Source: Lactonifactor sp050944855 (GTDB lineage: Bacteria > Bacillota > Clostridia > Lachnospirales > Lachnospiraceae). Taken from it: a DNA stretch of 64,000 nucleotides. This document shows positions 35,371-44,681 of the stretch, piece after piece. The notes below the pieces were generated by a model that saw only the letters and a list, made by a program, of their open reading frames with translations, did not search any database and was not told where the DNA came from. The stretch spans positions 132,616 to 196,615 of the forward strand of contig JBMNRU010000003.1 in NCBI GenBank assembly GCA_050944855.1. The letters run 5' to 3'. A program made the translations under genes and the position numbers. Each line of letters starts with the position of its first letter. Within the stretch, counting starts at the first letter, position 1.

Positions 35371-37263
35371 TCAGATACCAAGTGCTGTTCTCTTATTCTC
35401 GATTGCTTCAATCATCATGTCGCCCAGTTTATCAATGTCTGATTCAACAGTATAAGCAGCTTCTACCCAGTCGCGCAGACCGCCTTTTAACAGGCCGTCA
35501 ACTTCACTGGAACCTGTAGCATACGGTTCAACACCAAGGAAGGTATCGATACCTGTAGCAACTACATAGTTACCAATAGATACCGCTTTTTCGGACATCC
35601 ATTCAGGAGCACATCCAACAAGCGGGATCTGGGAAATGTTCCATCCGGAATCTTTGGCAATTTCAGCTGCAAGAACCATCATACGGGAAATATCTACACA
35701 AGATCCCATATGAAGTACCGGTGGGATATCTACCAATTCACAAACTCTCTTAAGTCCTGCGCCGCAAAGATCTTTTGCACGTTTATCCATAAGACCAGCT
35801 CTGGCAGCTGCCTGTGCGGAACATCCGGATACAACCAAAATAATATCATTTGCGATCAGTTTCTTCATCAGTTCGATATGAGCTGCGTCAGGACGGATCT
35901 TAGGATTGTTACATCCAACCATAGCTACGGCACCACGAAGAACACCGGATTTCACACAATCAACTAATGGTAATGTGGTTCCTGTCTTATCAACGAAAGA
36001 GTTGGTAACTCCATCCAGCTTATGAATAATTTCTTCAAAGGAGAAACCAACAACAGCCTTCTGTTTCAGATCCGGAATATGTACCAGCTCCGGTTTACGG
36101 TTTTTAAAGTTTTCAATCGCTAATTTTACGATAGCCTTTGCATTTTCTCCGGCTGTCTTTGCATTGAATCGGATAAAATCAGAATCCGGCATCTGTGCAA
36201 TCGGAGATGTGGTAATAAATTTCGTATGGAAACATTTACTCAAAGGACCAAGTGCCGGGAAGATACACTGTACGTCAACTACGATTGCCTCGCAGGCACC
36301 CGTTAATACAACATTTTCCTGCTGCAGGAAGTTTCCGGCCATAGGAATACCGCGACGCATAGCTACTTCGTTAGATGTACAGCATACACCGGATACGGTA
36401 ATGCCTTTTGCTCCCATTTCTTTTGCATAAGCGATCATCTCCGGGTCATCTGCATATTCACAGATCATCTCAGACAGAGACGGATCATGACCATGTACAA
36501 CGATATTTACATTTTCAGCAACCAGAACGCCTAAGTTAGCTTCTGTTTCCATTTCCTTCGGAGTACCGAACATAACATCTGAGAATTCCGTTCCCATCAT
36601 GGAACCGCCCCATCCATCAGAAAGACCGCAGCGCAGAGACTGACGAATCAGTGCTTCAGATAAAGAAGAACATCCCATATGAGTCATATGTAAAGCCGTT
36701 GCAACCTCACGGTCGATAGCACGTGGTTCGATTTCTTCACGAGCCCAGATCTCCTGTGTATGTTCCGGAGCTCTTTTTATGAAACGCTGTGTTCCAAACG
36801 GTTTACCATATTCCAGAAGAGCTACTTCAGCTACTTCGTGAGCCAGATCATAAATGTCTTTTCCTTCTGTTTCAATGCCCCATTCTTTGGCAATACGGAT
36901 CAGTTTTGCAGGATCTTTTACTTTGTAATTTCCGTCTTCTGCTGTCTGATGCAGGGTATGGCAGATCTCACGTCCATGATCGGAATGGGTAGCAGAACCA
37001 CCTGCTGTAAAGTTCAGATAGTTTCTTCCTACGATACCATGCACATCACATCCGCAGATACCTCTCGGTGCCTTTTTGGTGATACGGCATGGACCCATAG
37101 AACAAAGACGGCAGCAAACGCCCTCTTCACCGAATTTACAGTGAGGCGTCTGATTTTTCACTCGTGCCTGCCAGGTGTCAGCGCCTACTTTTTCTGCTGT
37201 TTCCAAAAGTCTGGCGGTAGCCGCTTCAAATTCTTCTACAGTAGTTAATTTGAATTCACTCAT
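35371..37263 (-). CDS. acsA: Carbon monoxide dehydrogenase, catalytic subunit
   Basis: Reduces CO2 to CO at the Ni-Fe-S C-cluster and passes CO to AcsB. The 630-residue protein carries the N-terminal B- and D-cluster Cys (EEGVCCRLCSMGPCRIT; GICGCDVHGIVGRNYL), VHGHDPSLSEMICEYA near residue 257, and C-cluster blocks GVCCTSNEVAMRRG near 292, VGCNNPKIRPDAAHIEL near 450 and VVSGCSAQAAARAGL near 477. Full length. The clear ribosome site AAAAGGAGG precedes ATG. Confidence 0.96.
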   Translation of the reverse strand: MSEFKLTTVEEFEAATARLLETAEKVGADTWQARVKNQTPHCKFGEEGVCCRLCSMGPCRITKKAPRGICGCDVHGIVGRNYLNFTAGGSATHSDHGREICHTLHQTAEDGNYKVKDPAKLIRIAKEWGIETEGKDIYDLAHEVAEVALLEYGKPFGTQRFIKRAPEHTQEIWAREEIEPRAIDREVATALHMTHMGCSSLSEALIRQSLRCGLSDGWGGSMMGTEFSDVMFGTPKEMETEANLGVLVAENVNIVVHGHDPSLSEMICEYADDPEMIAYAKEMGAKGITVSGVCCTSNEVAMRRGIPMAGNFLQQENVVLTGACEAIVVDVQCIFPALGPLSKCFHTKFITTSPIAQMPDSDFIRFNAKTAGENAKAIVKLAIENFKNRKPELVHIPDLKQKAVVGFSFEEIIHKLDGVTNSFVDKTGTTLPLVDCVKSGVLRGAVAMVGCNNPKIRPDAAHIELMKKLIANDIILVVSGCSAQAAARAGLMDKRAKDLCGAGLKRVCELVDIPPVLHMGSCVDISRMMVLAAEIAKDSGWNISQIPLVGCAPEWMSEKAVSIGNYVVATGIDTFLGVEPYATGSSEVDGLLKGGLRDWVEAAYTVESDIDKLGDMMIEAIENKRTALGI

Positions 37264-37349
37264 TAATATCCTCCTTTTAGAGCATTTTTAAATAAACTCT
37301 TGTTAATTCGGGGGCTGTCCATCCTCCCCCAGGGGTTACTCTTTTCCTT

Positions 37350-37405
37350 AAAAAACCTCTTATATATAATTAAAAAATATTTATATTTAATGTATATACA
37401 AGAGG
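37350..37405 (-). terminator. Terminator-like hairpin between cooC and acsA
   Basis: Minus strand: CCTCTTGTATATA pairs with TATATATAAGAGG across an AT-rich loop and is followed by TTTTTT. A second small GC hairpin (GGGGG...CCCCC, about 37310-37330) follows in the acsA leader. Confidence 0.65.
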
Positions 37406-37414
37406 AAATTTCAA

Positions 37415-38185
37415 TTACAATTCCAGCTTTTCTACTATGTCACGAAGCGCTTTTTTTACTGGGGAATCCTCCGGCAATGTTACAACCGGCTTGCCGTCAC
37501 AGTCATACTCATATACCTTCTCATCCTGAGGAACAACGCCCAACAGGTGCAATCCCTGTTTTTCGATCTCTTCCTTGGTTCCTTCGCTCAGCTGACCATT
37601 CGGTGCACGGTTAACGATCAGGCCTACTTTTTCCGGCTTCATATCACACTCATCGATCAACTGTGCAATTCTGCCGGCAGCCTGCACCCCGCGGCGGGAA
37701 CAGTCGCTTACCAGGATCGCTGTCTGCATACTCGGAAGAACGCCTCTGCTGATATGCTCCATTCCGGCTTCATTGTCCACTATAATATATGGATAAGCAT
37801 TCTGCAGTTTCTGCAGCTGAGCCTGGAGAAGGCCATTTACATAACAATAACATCCTTTTCCCTGGGTCCGTCCCATCACCAACATGTCAAAGTCATCGTC
37901 CTCTATCAATGCGGAACTAAACTTAAACTCTGCATAATCAGCTTTGGACACACCGGCCGGAATTGGATTGTCAGCGGACATTTCCGCTCTCGCGATCTCC
38001 TCCCGGATATCACCCAGTGTCGCTTCTACTTCTACCCCTAACACCTCGTTTAAATTGGAATTTGCATCTGCATCAACTGCAAGTATGGGACCTTTTCCGA
38101 TCTCTCCTAAATACTGGATCAGAAGTCCGCATAATGTTGTTTTCCCTACACCGCCCTTACCGGCGATAGCAATTACATGGGCCAT
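37415..38185 (-). CDS. cooC: CODH nickel-insertion ATPase (CooC family), copy upstream of acsA
   Basis: MinD-like ATPase for Ni loading of the C-cluster. The protein (about 256 residues) begins MAHVIAIAGKGGVGKTTLCG, has ILAVDADANSNLNEVLG near 35, a CYCY motif (QGKGCYCYVNGLLQ) near 111 in place of CVC, IIVDNEAGMEHISRG near 138 and KVGLIVNRAP near 187. ATG 38185 is preferred over a GTG three codons upstream that overlaps the AGGAGG. It directly follows cooT, giving a Ni-handling block ahead of acsA. Confidence 0.92.
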   Translation of the reverse strand: MAHVIAIAGKGGVGKTTLCGLLIQYLGEIGKGPILAVDADANSNLNEVLGVEVEATLGDIREEIARAEMSADNPIPAGVSKADYAEFKFSSALIEDDDFDMLVMGRTQGKGCYCYVNGLLQAQLQKLQNAYPYIIVDNEAGMEHISRGVLPSMQTAILVSDCSRRGVQAAGRIAQLIDECDMKPEKVGLIVNRAPNGQLSEGTKEEIEKQGLHLLGVVPQDEKVYEYDCDGKPVVTLPEDSPVKKALRDIVEKLEL

Positions 38186-38244
38186 TTTGGGCACCTCCTG
38201 TTTTATCCTAAATTCATAAGCTTTCCATTCGTAAGGATTCCAAA

Positions 38245-38427
38245 TTACTCATTACTTTCAATCTTCACCAGGCTGTTAGCAAGATCGACCATCAGAATCT
38301 GACCCTGTACTTTTATCTCATCTCCCATGATGTCTCTGATGATCAGTGTATCTCCCTCCACATCAATGCGGCTGATATTTCGACAGATTACGGTATCATC
38401 ACTTTTTTTAACGGTTGCCAAACACAT
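38245..38427 (-). CDS. cooT: CooT family nickel-binding protein
   Basis: A 60-residue protein starting MCLATV and continuing with a small beta-barrel sequence (VEGDTLIIRDIMGDEIKVQG). CooT binds Ni as a dimer through the Cys2 next to the N terminus and is needed for CO dehydrogenase nickel supply in Rhodospirillum rubrum; Cys2 is present here. It starts 3 bases from the end of the His-rich gene and precedes cooC, so the Ni-delivery role fits. Confidence 0.88.
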   Translation of the reverse strand: MCLATVKKSDDTVICRNISRIDVEGDTLIIRDIMGDEIKVQGQILMVDLANSLVKIESNE

Positions 38428-38430
38428 AAC

Positions 38431-38832
38431 TTACGCCTCCTTCAAATGTTCTTTTACCAATGTCAGTGCAAGGCTTAAGCGCATATTTCCTTTCTGGAAA
38501 TCCGATACGCCGTCTTCTATAGATTTCGCTGCGTCATCCATCCCCAATTTACGAAGATTTGCTGCCATCTGATCCAGTTCCGCCGCATGGTGCTGATTAT
38601 GCGAAAGCATATATGTTAAAAGCGCCACCACTTCATTCTTACATTCCTGACTGTCGCAGCCGTCATGATGCTGGCAGCTTCCGCATCCATGGCTGTGCTC
38701 ATGCCCATGTCCGGCCTCATGGCTGTGTGTATGAGTATGAACAGATCCATCTGCGTGTACATGCTCATGAGAATGTTCGTCTCCATGTCCGTGGCTGACC
38801 AGATTGCCGGCCTCATCTTGAATTAAATGCAT
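38431..38832 (-). CDS. Histidine-rich metal-binding protein, CooJ-like
   Basis: A 133-residue protein with about 17 His in its first 58 residues (HGHGDEHSHEHVHADG; HTHTHSHEAGHGHEHSH) followed by CGSCQHHDGCDSQEC and a helical C-terminal half (VVALLTYMLSHNQHHAAELD). In R. rubrum, CooJ is a His-rich Ni store beside cooC and cooT; the same order here suggests Ni storage or delivery. Unlike CooJ, the His tract is N-terminal and the helical part differs, so I treat it as an analogue. It is the first gene of the cluster. Confidence 0.82.
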   Translation of the reverse strand: MHLIQDEAGNLVSHGHGDEHSHEHVHADGSVHTHTHSHEAGHGHEHSHGCGSCQHHDGCDSQECKNEVVALLTYMLSHNQHHAAELDQMAANLRKLGMDDAAKSIEDGVSDFQKGNMRLSLALTLVKEHLKEA

Positions 38833-38905
38833 GTACTATCTCCTTTCTTAGACGATTTTTCTGTGTTTACAAAGTACTCCTGATAATAAATTATCAATTG
38901 CATTT

Positions 38906-38934
38906 ATTATACCTCTTTTCCCTTCTTTTATCAA
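38906..38934 (-). promoter_or_regulatory. Sigma-A-type promoter of the Wood-Ljungdahl cluster
   Basis: Minus strand TTGATA (38929-38934), a 17-base spacer and a perfect TATAAT (38906-38911), about 75 bases upstream of the first gene. The rest of the intergenic region 38833-39281 (about 450 bases) is AT-rich; apart from this promoter and the AKR ribosome site I see no gene or clear structure in it. Confidence 0.75.
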
Positions 38935-39281
38935 GGGAATTCTTATCACTTTTTCACAAAAATACGTTTCCATTTTTTACATATTCGTCATAATGACAAA
39001 TATGCAAAAGCCGTAATATTCCCTTGTTTTTTAGCACAAAAAGGAGATTTTAATTTTGTTTTCTCATACTTTTTACTACAATGTGTCAGTTTCTGTTTCG
39101 ACTCTTTTTTCCGACATACAGGAGCCCCCGATCACGCGCTGTACATAGGATCGAAAAACAGAGAAAATACGTCTATATATTAATATTTTATTACGTCTGT
39201 AGTACAAAATTAATAAAATACATGAACTTATTTCATATTTACATGGTATAGTAAATAAAATAGTGAATAAAGGAGGCTTCT

Positions 39282-40115
39282 ATGTCATTAGAATCCAAAA
39301 CCATTACATTAAATAATCAAAATGAAATGCCTTTATTGGGATTAGGTGTGTATAAAGCAACTGGCAAAAATGAAGTAGAAACGGCAATCGCACATGCAAT
39401 CAATGCCGGATATCGTCTGATCGACACCGCATCAAAGTATCAAAATGAAGACGGAGTAGGTCGTGGGATCAAAGCCGCTGATGTTCCCAGAGAAGAATTA
39501 TTCATCACCACCAAGATCTGGAATACAGCTCAGCGTCTTGGCGATATAGAAGGCTCGTTCAACCGAAGTCTGGAACGTCTGCAACTGGATTATGTGGACT
39601 TATATCTGGTTCATTGGCCGGTAGTCGGATGCTATGCAGACACTTGGAAAGCACTGGAAAATATTTATCATTCCGGACGTGCCCGCGCCATCGGCGTCAG
39701 TAATTTTTCCATCCATAATCTGGAAGTATTAAAAGAAGTATCGGATATTACACCAGCCGTCAATCAGATTGAGTTCCATCCTTTATTTAATCATCCGGAA
39801 TTATTGGCTTACTGCAAAGAACATCACATTGCCGTACAGGCCTATGCGCCGCTGGCCAGAGGCGCTTACTTAAACCGTGACGTTTTAAAACAGATTGCCT
39901 CAAAATATGATAAGACACCTGCGCAAATAGGTCTTCGCTGGATTATCCAGCAAAATGTATCCGCAATTCCGAAATCGACAAACAAAGAAAGAATTTTCAG
40001 CAATGCGGATATCTTCGATTTTACTTTAACCGACATAGAAATGGAAACCATCACACAGATGGACGAACAATACAGAAGTGCAGGAATACCGGAAGATATG
40101 CAGCCTTTTGTATAA
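39282..40115 (+). CDS. Aldo/keto reductase
   Basis: NADPH-dependent carbonyl reductase of the AKR5-like group (2,5-diketo-gluconate reductase relatives). The 277-residue TIM barrel has GYRLIDTASKYQNEDGVGRG near residue 44 (catalytic Asp and Tyr), FITTKIWN near 73 (Lys), DLYLVHWPV near 104 (His), GVSNFSIHNLE near 138 and the NADP-binding IPKSTNKERI near 228. Physiological substrate unknown. It is divergent from the Wood-Ljungdahl cluster and transcribed alone, with AAAGGAGG before ATG. Confidence 0.9.
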   Translation: MSLESKTITLNNQNEMPLLGLGVYKATGKNEVETAIAHAINAGYRLIDTASKYQNEDGVGRGIKAADVPREELFITTKIWNTAQRLGDIEGSFNRSLERLQLDYVDLYLVHWPVVGCYADTWKALENIYHSGRARAIGVSNFSIHNLEVLKEVSDITPAVNQIEFHPLFNHPELLAYCKEHHIAVQAYAPLARGAYLNRDVLKQIASKYDKTPAQIGLRWIIQQNVSAIPKSTNKERIFSNADIFDFTLTDIEMETITQMDEQYRSAGIPEDMQPFV

Positions 40116-40118
40116 ACT

Positions 40119-40153
40119 AAAAAAAGAATCCAACGGACGTTGGATTCTTTTTT
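40119..40153. terminator. Bidirectional terminator
   Basis: AAAGAATCCAACG, loop GA, CGTTGGATTCTTT with A and T runs on either side, between the convergent aldo/keto reductase and gpsA genes. Confidence 0.9.
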
Positions 40154-40155
40154 AC

Positions 40156-41166
40156 TTATTTCCATTCTAAATCTGAGGACTCTATTTTCTTATCCCTTAT
40201 CATCAGTTCCTTTACAGCTTCCGATGGACTCTTGCCTTCAAAAAGGACTTTATTTATCTGCATGATAATGGGCATCTCCACCTGATACTTTTGAGCAAGC
40301 TTAAGTGCTGCTTTCGCAGAATAGACACCTTCCACTACCATTTTTACTTCTTTCATAGCTTCTTCCATCGTAAGTCCCTGTCCGATCAGATAACCAGCTT
40401 TTCTGTTGCGGCTGTGTACGCTGGCACAGGTTACGATCAGATCGCCAATACCGGAAAGCCCATAAAAAGTTTCTATTTTAGAGCCCATTGCAATCCCAAG
40501 GCATGCAATTTCTTTCATGCCCCTGGTAATCAATGCCGCCTTCGTGTTATCGCCGTATCCCAGACCGTCTGCAGCTCCTGCCGCCAGGGCAATGACATTT
40601 TTCAATGCCGCTCCCAGTTCAATTCCCCGCATATCGGCACTGGTATATACACGGAACACCGGACTCATAAAAATATTCTGTGCGTACTCTGCCGTACTTT
40701 TCGAATGTGCGCCAACGACACAGGTAGTAGGCATTCCCCTGCTTACCTCTTCTGCATGGCTTGGGCCGGACAGCACAACAACTTCTGCGTGAGGAAGTTC
40801 TTCTTCAACAATATCGCTTTGGGTCATCAACGTTTCTTCTTCAATTCCCTTTGCTACCGTTACGATCAGCTGTCCATACCGGGTCATCGGCCGGATTCTC
40901 TGTGCCGTTTTTCTGGTCGCCACAGAAGGAACTGCCAGTATGACAACATCTTTGTTTGTCATGGCATATTCCAAATCCGCCGTTATGATCAGTTCTTTCG
41001 GCAGAACAACACCGGGAAGCTTTGACTTATGCTCCCGCTCCTGATCCAGTTTTCTGGCCTCTTCCTCCCGATGAGACCATAAAACCACCTCGTGATTATT
41101 TTGACAAAGAAGCATAGCAAGCGCGGTTCCCCAGCTGCCTGCTCCCAGCACACTGACTTTTGCCAT
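40156..41166 (-). CDS. gpsA: Glycerol-3-phosphate dehydrogenase [NAD(P)+]
   Basis: Makes sn-glycerol-3-phosphate for phospholipids. The 336-residue protein begins MAKVSVLGAGSWGTALAMLL (Rossmann GxGxxG), has VTVAKGIEEETLMTQSDIV near 105, LSGPSHAEEVSRGMPT near 137, the catalytic Lys in ELGAALKNVIALAAG near 190 and GLSGIGDLIVTC near 245. A longer frame begins 39 bases upstream; ATG 41166 after GAGAGGAG is the better start. It lies downstream of plsY, so two consecutive lipid-precursor genes. Confidence 0.95.
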   Translation of the reverse strand: MAKVSVLGAGSWGTALAMLLCQNNHEVVLWSHREEEARKLDQEREHKSKLPGVVLPKELIITADLEYAMTNKDVVILAVPSVATRKTAQRIRPMTRYGQLIVTVAKGIEEETLMTQSDIVEEELPHAEVVVLSGPSHAEEVSRGMPTTCVVGAHSKSTAEYAQNIFMSPVFRVYTSADMRGIELGAALKNVIALAAGAADGLGYGDNTKAALITRGMKEIACLGIAMGSKIETFYGLSGIGDLIVTCASVHSRNRKAGYLIGQGLTMEEAMKEVKMVVEGVYSAKAALKLAQKYQVEMPIIMQINKVLFEGKSPSEAVKELMIRDKKIESSDLEWK

Positions 41167-41214
41167 ATTTGCTCCTCTCCGGTGCAGTGTTTTATAACCG
41201 TTCACACCAAATTA

Positions 41215-41859
41215 TCATTTCTTTTTCTTCAAATACGTCTTATTTTCTTTTCCATGCAGCAGTCGGTCTATGTTTGCCTTATGGCGATAAACAGCCAACG
41301 CTGCCAGTCCGGCTGCCACTGCATACATTTCATACAGACAGGCAGTATCCACACCAAACATGCCGGCCTGTCCAAAACCGATCAGAACCAGAACAAATGT
41401 TATATATGCCATAACAGAACACAGCGACACATAATGCGTGGTAAAAAATATAAGGAAAAATACTACGGCACAGATCAAAAAAATCTTTATATCAAATGCG
41501 AGAACCAGACCTACCGATGCTGCAATCCCTTTTCCGCCGCGAAATCCTAAGACAGCCGGGAAATTATGTCCCAAAATGCAGCCTGCCGCCGCATACAGGC
41601 TTAAAAGCGGTATGATATCCCGACAGGATTCACCAAAAAGCAAACGTGCGGTCGCAATTGCTATGATACATTTGCAGCAATCTCCCACCAGGGTGATAAT
41701 TCCCGCTTTTTTCCCAAGAATACGCAGTGCGTTTGTCGTTCCCGCATTGCCGCTGCCATGCTCCCGGATATCAATTCCATGCATTCTCCCATAGATATAG
41801 GACGTCTGAAACATGCCGCACAGATAGCCGATGACCAGGCAGATAAACCGTTCTGTCAT
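41215..41859 (-). CDS. plsY: Acyl-phosphate:glycerol-3-phosphate acyltransferase
   Basis: Membrane enzyme that adds the first acyl chain to glycerol-3-phosphate. About 214 residues with five hydrophobic segments. Family blocks are present: REHGSGNAGTTNALRILGKK near 32 and LGHNFPAVLGFRGGKGIAAS near 97. It starts 4 bases from the der stop, so der-plsY-gpsA is an operon, as in many Firmicutes. Confidence 0.95.
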   Translation of the reverse strand: MTERFICLVIGYLCGMFQTSYIYGRMHGIDIREHGSGNAGTTNALRILGKKAGIITLVGDCCKCIIAIATARLLFGESCRDIIPLLSLYAAAGCILGHNFPAVLGFRGGKGIAASVGLVLAFDIKIFLICAVVFFLIFFTTHYVSLCSVMAYITFVLVLIGFGQAGMFGVDTACLYEMYAVAAGLAALAVYRHKANIDRLLHGKENKTYLKKKK

Positions 41860-41862
41860 AAC

Positions 41863-43188
41863 CTACTCCTTCTCTTTTCTTTCTCTGATAATAAACTTCA
41901 AAGAAGTACCTCTGAATTCAAAAGCTTCTCTGATCTTATTTTCCAGGTATCTGACATAAGAGAAATGCATCAGTTCCTTGTCATTTACAAAAATAACAAA
42001 GGTAGGCGGTTTCACCGCTACCTGGGTAATATAATACAATTTCAGACGTTTGCCCTTATCAGACGGCGGCTGCTGCAGGGCAATGGCCTCCGCCATAATT
42101 TCATTCAGGACACCCGTCTGCACACGAAGAACCTGATTTTCCAAAACCATATCAACGGTTTCAAATAACCGGTTCAGGCGCTGTCCGGTCTGCGCAGAAA
42201 TGAACATCAATTCCGCATATGGCATATAAGCGAGAATTTCTTTGATTTTATTTGTATACTTGTAAATTGTCTTATCCGTTTTTTCAATGGCATCCCACTT
42301 ATTTACGGCAACAATAATACCCTTGCCCCGATCGTGTGCAATACCTGCGATTTTGGCATCCTGTTCGGTAATGCCTTCCACCGCATCAATTACAACAACC
42401 ACAACATCCGCTCTTTCCACAGCAGTAACCGTACGGATAATACTGTATCGCTCCAGTTCTTCCTTGACCTTATTCTTTCTTCTAAGGCCTGCCGTATCAA
42501 TAAAGATGTACTCTTTGCCATTCCACATAATATTTGTATCAATGGCATCACGGGTCGTTCCCGCCACATCGGATACGATCACACGGGACTGTCCCAGCAA
42601 TTTGTTGATGATTGATGACTTTCCTACATTGGGTTTCCCTACAATGGCAATCTTGGGAATATCCTCTTCCTCTTCATCCTCATTATTCTCTTCAAAATGT
42701 GATATCAGAATATCCAGCATATCGCCAATACCTAATTTGGATGCAGCGGAAATCGGCACCGGATCGCCGATACCAAGATTATAGAACTCATAGACATCTA
42801 CCATAAACCGCTCAAAATTATCTACTTTATTCACCACCAGAATCACCGGTTTCCCGCTTCGGCGCAGCATATCCGCTACCTTAGCATCGGAATCTACCAG
42901 TCCCTGGCGCACATCCGTAATGAAAATAATCACATTCGCCGTATCAATGGCAATCTGTGCCTGTTCCCGCATCTGCGAAAGGATCACATCTTTGCTTTCC
43001 GGTTCAATACCGCCGGTGTCGATCAGCGTAAAATTATGATTCAACCAGCTTACATCTGTATAGATACGGTCTCTGGTCACTCCAGGAGTGTCTTTCACGA
43101 TCGAAATATCAGATCCCGCAAGAGCGTTAAATAACGTGGATTTTCCAACATTAGGACGGCCCACAATTGCTACAATTGGCTTGCTCAT
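41863..43188 (-). CDS. der: Ribosome-assembly GTPase Der (EngA)
   Basis: Double-domain GTPase needed for 50S maturation. Two G domains are clear: GRPNVGKSTLF with DTPGV and NKVD in the first (residues 10-160), and GKPNVGKSSII with DTAGL and NKWD in the second (about 180-350), then the C-terminal KH-like domain (QPPSDKGKRLKLYYITQVAV). 441 residues, full length. The GAAGGAG site precedes ATG. Its first 38 bases overlap the end of the DUF512 gene. Confidence 0.97.
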   Translation of the reverse strand: MSKPIVAIVGRPNVGKSTLFNALAGSDISIVKDTPGVTRDRIYTDVSWLNHNFTLIDTGGIEPESKDVILSQMREQAQIAIDTANVIIFITDVRQGLVDSDAKVADMLRRSGKPVILVVNKVDNFERFMVDVYEFYNLGIGDPVPISAASKLGIGDMLDILISHFEENNEDEEEEDIPKIAIVGKPNVGKSSIINKLLGQSRVIVSDVAGTTRDAIDTNIMWNGKEYIFIDTAGLRRKNKVKEELERYSIIRTVTAVERADVVVVVIDAVEGITEQDAKIAGIAHDRGKGIIVAVNKWDAIEKTDKTIYKYTNKIKEILAYMPYAELMFISAQTGQRLNRLFETVDMVLENQVLRVQTGVLNEIMAEAIALQQPPSDKGKRLKLYYITQVAVKPPTFVIFVNDKELMHFSYVRYLENKIREAFEFRGTSLKFIIRERKEKE

Positions 43189-44533
43189 ATATCTGTCTCC
43201 TTCTGTGCTTGTTTACTATAGTATCTTCAATAATGGCTTCTGCAAAATCTTCTCCCGGCGGATCGCATACCCGGATCGGGGTATGAAGAAATGCTTCCAG
43301 CTCTTCTACTGTTACGTCATCTAAAAATACATTTTCTCCGCTTCGCAACATATTGCAGGGGATCAGCAAATAATCTCCCAAATCTTTATCTGCCAGCTGC
43401 TTTTTCAGATCCGTTCCTGTCAAAAGACCGGACACGGTAATATGTTCACCAAAAAATTCATTTATAATTTCTATGACGGAAACCGAAATTCCCGGATACT
43501 TCTCTGTAATCATCCGGACCAGCTTTTCAATAAACGGCGCTGCCAGACGTCCGGTGGCGATGGATACTTTCTTTTTTCTGTGATCTCCCGCATATTGATG
43601 CAAAGCGTCTTTTACTTCCTCTTCCAGCAGACGCAGCATGCCGACACCGTTCTCCAGCTGCATATAATCATCGTATCGCTCTGCTTCCGGCAGTTCCTGC
43701 TCTGCCAGCAGATACCATTCATCAGAAGCATGGATAAAGTGAAGCTGATATTCTGCATAAAACTTTTTCTGCCATCTCTCGATCTGCTCAAGCACCTGAA
43801 TCGCGTCTTCTTTCGTAAATACTTCTAATGGATACAGGTCATCACGAAAACGGCTCAATCCCACAGGGACTACAGACACACTTTTTAAATGCGGAAGATA
43901 CTGTGACAGATCACGGATCGTACGCTCCAATTCCTCTTTGTCATTGATCCCTTTACACAATACGATCTGACCATTCAATTCAATGCCTGCTTCGTACAGG
44001 CGCTGCACCTTCGGAAAAATATCACCTGCAAAACGATTGTGAAGCATCTTGCATCGAAGCTGCGGATTCGTTGTATGAAAAGAGATATTAATAGGGGCCA
44101 GATGATAATGAATGATCCGGTCAATGTCATGATCACTCATATTGGTCAGGGTTACATAATTCCCCTGGAGAAAGGAGAGACGGGAATCATCATCCTTAAA
44201 ATACAGTGTCTCGCGCATACCGGGCGGCATCTGATCAATAAAGCAAAAAATACAGTGATTCCTGCAGGAGCGATATTCATCCATCAAACCGTTGACAAAG
44301 GTAATTCCCAGGTCTTCTTCGATATCCTTCTCCACTTCCAACAGCCACTGTTCTCCATTCGGTTTTTGAATCAATACTTCTATATAATCATCATTGATCA
44401 AATAATGGTAATCGAATACATCTTCTATTTCCTGTCCGTTGATTGCCAGCAATTCATCCTCCGGCTCAATCTCCAGTTCCCAGGCAATGCTTCCCTCTTT
44501 TACAGAGCTTACAATATGTTTCTTTTCTTTCAT
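43151..44533 (-). CDS. DUF512 protein: PDZ plus radical-SAM-like
   Basis: About 460 residues. An N-terminal PDZ-like domain (HIVSSVKEGSIAWELEIEPE) is followed by CRNHCIFCFIDQMPPGMRETLYFKDDD, with a CxxxCxxC arrangement like a radical SAM cluster site, and then the DUF512 domain (NQIVLCKGIND-type block NGQIVLCKGIND). The family commonly sits upstream of der in Clostridia, as here, but its reaction is not known. I start at ATG 44533 after GGAGAAAAA; the longer frame has no ribosome site. Confidence 0.85.
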   Translation of the reverse strand: MKEKKHIVSSVKEGSIAWELEIEPEDELLAINGQEIEDVFDYHYLINDDYIEVLIQKPNGEQWLLEVEKDIEEDLGITFVNGLMDEYRSCRNHCIFCFIDQMPPGMRETLYFKDDDSRLSFLQGNYVTLTNMSDHDIDRIIHYHLAPINISFHTTNPQLRCKMLHNRFAGDIFPKVQRLYEAGIELNGQIVLCKGINDKEELERTIRDLSQYLPHLKSVSVVPVGLSRFRDDLYPLEVFTKEDAIQVLEQIERWQKKFYAEYQLHFIHASDEWYLLAEQELPEAERYDDYMQLENGVGMLRLLEEEVKDALHQYAGDHRKKKVSIATGRLAAPFIEKLVRMITEKYPGISVSVIEIINEFFGEHITVSGLLTGTDLKKQLADKDLGDYLLIPCNMLRSGENVFLDDVTVEELEAFLHTPIRVCDPPGEDFAEAIIEDTIVNKHRRRQIYEQANCSNCGPS

Positions 44534-44594
44534 GCTTTTTCTCCATTTCACTTTTTCTATCATACCAACTTTACTGTGAAAAAGCAATAATTTC

Positions 44595-44623
44595 CTTGAC
44601 GGGTCAATAGGCAAATGTTATTG
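44595..44623 (+). promoter_or_regulatory. Promoter of the PRPP synthetase gene
   Basis: TTGACG (44595-44600), 17-base spacer, TATTGT (44618-44623), about 60 bases before the start. Confidence 0.55.
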
Positions 44624-44681
44624 TAAAAGTGTATATGTATGCGAATTATGTATTATTATGGAAGATAAATCGGAGGTTTTT

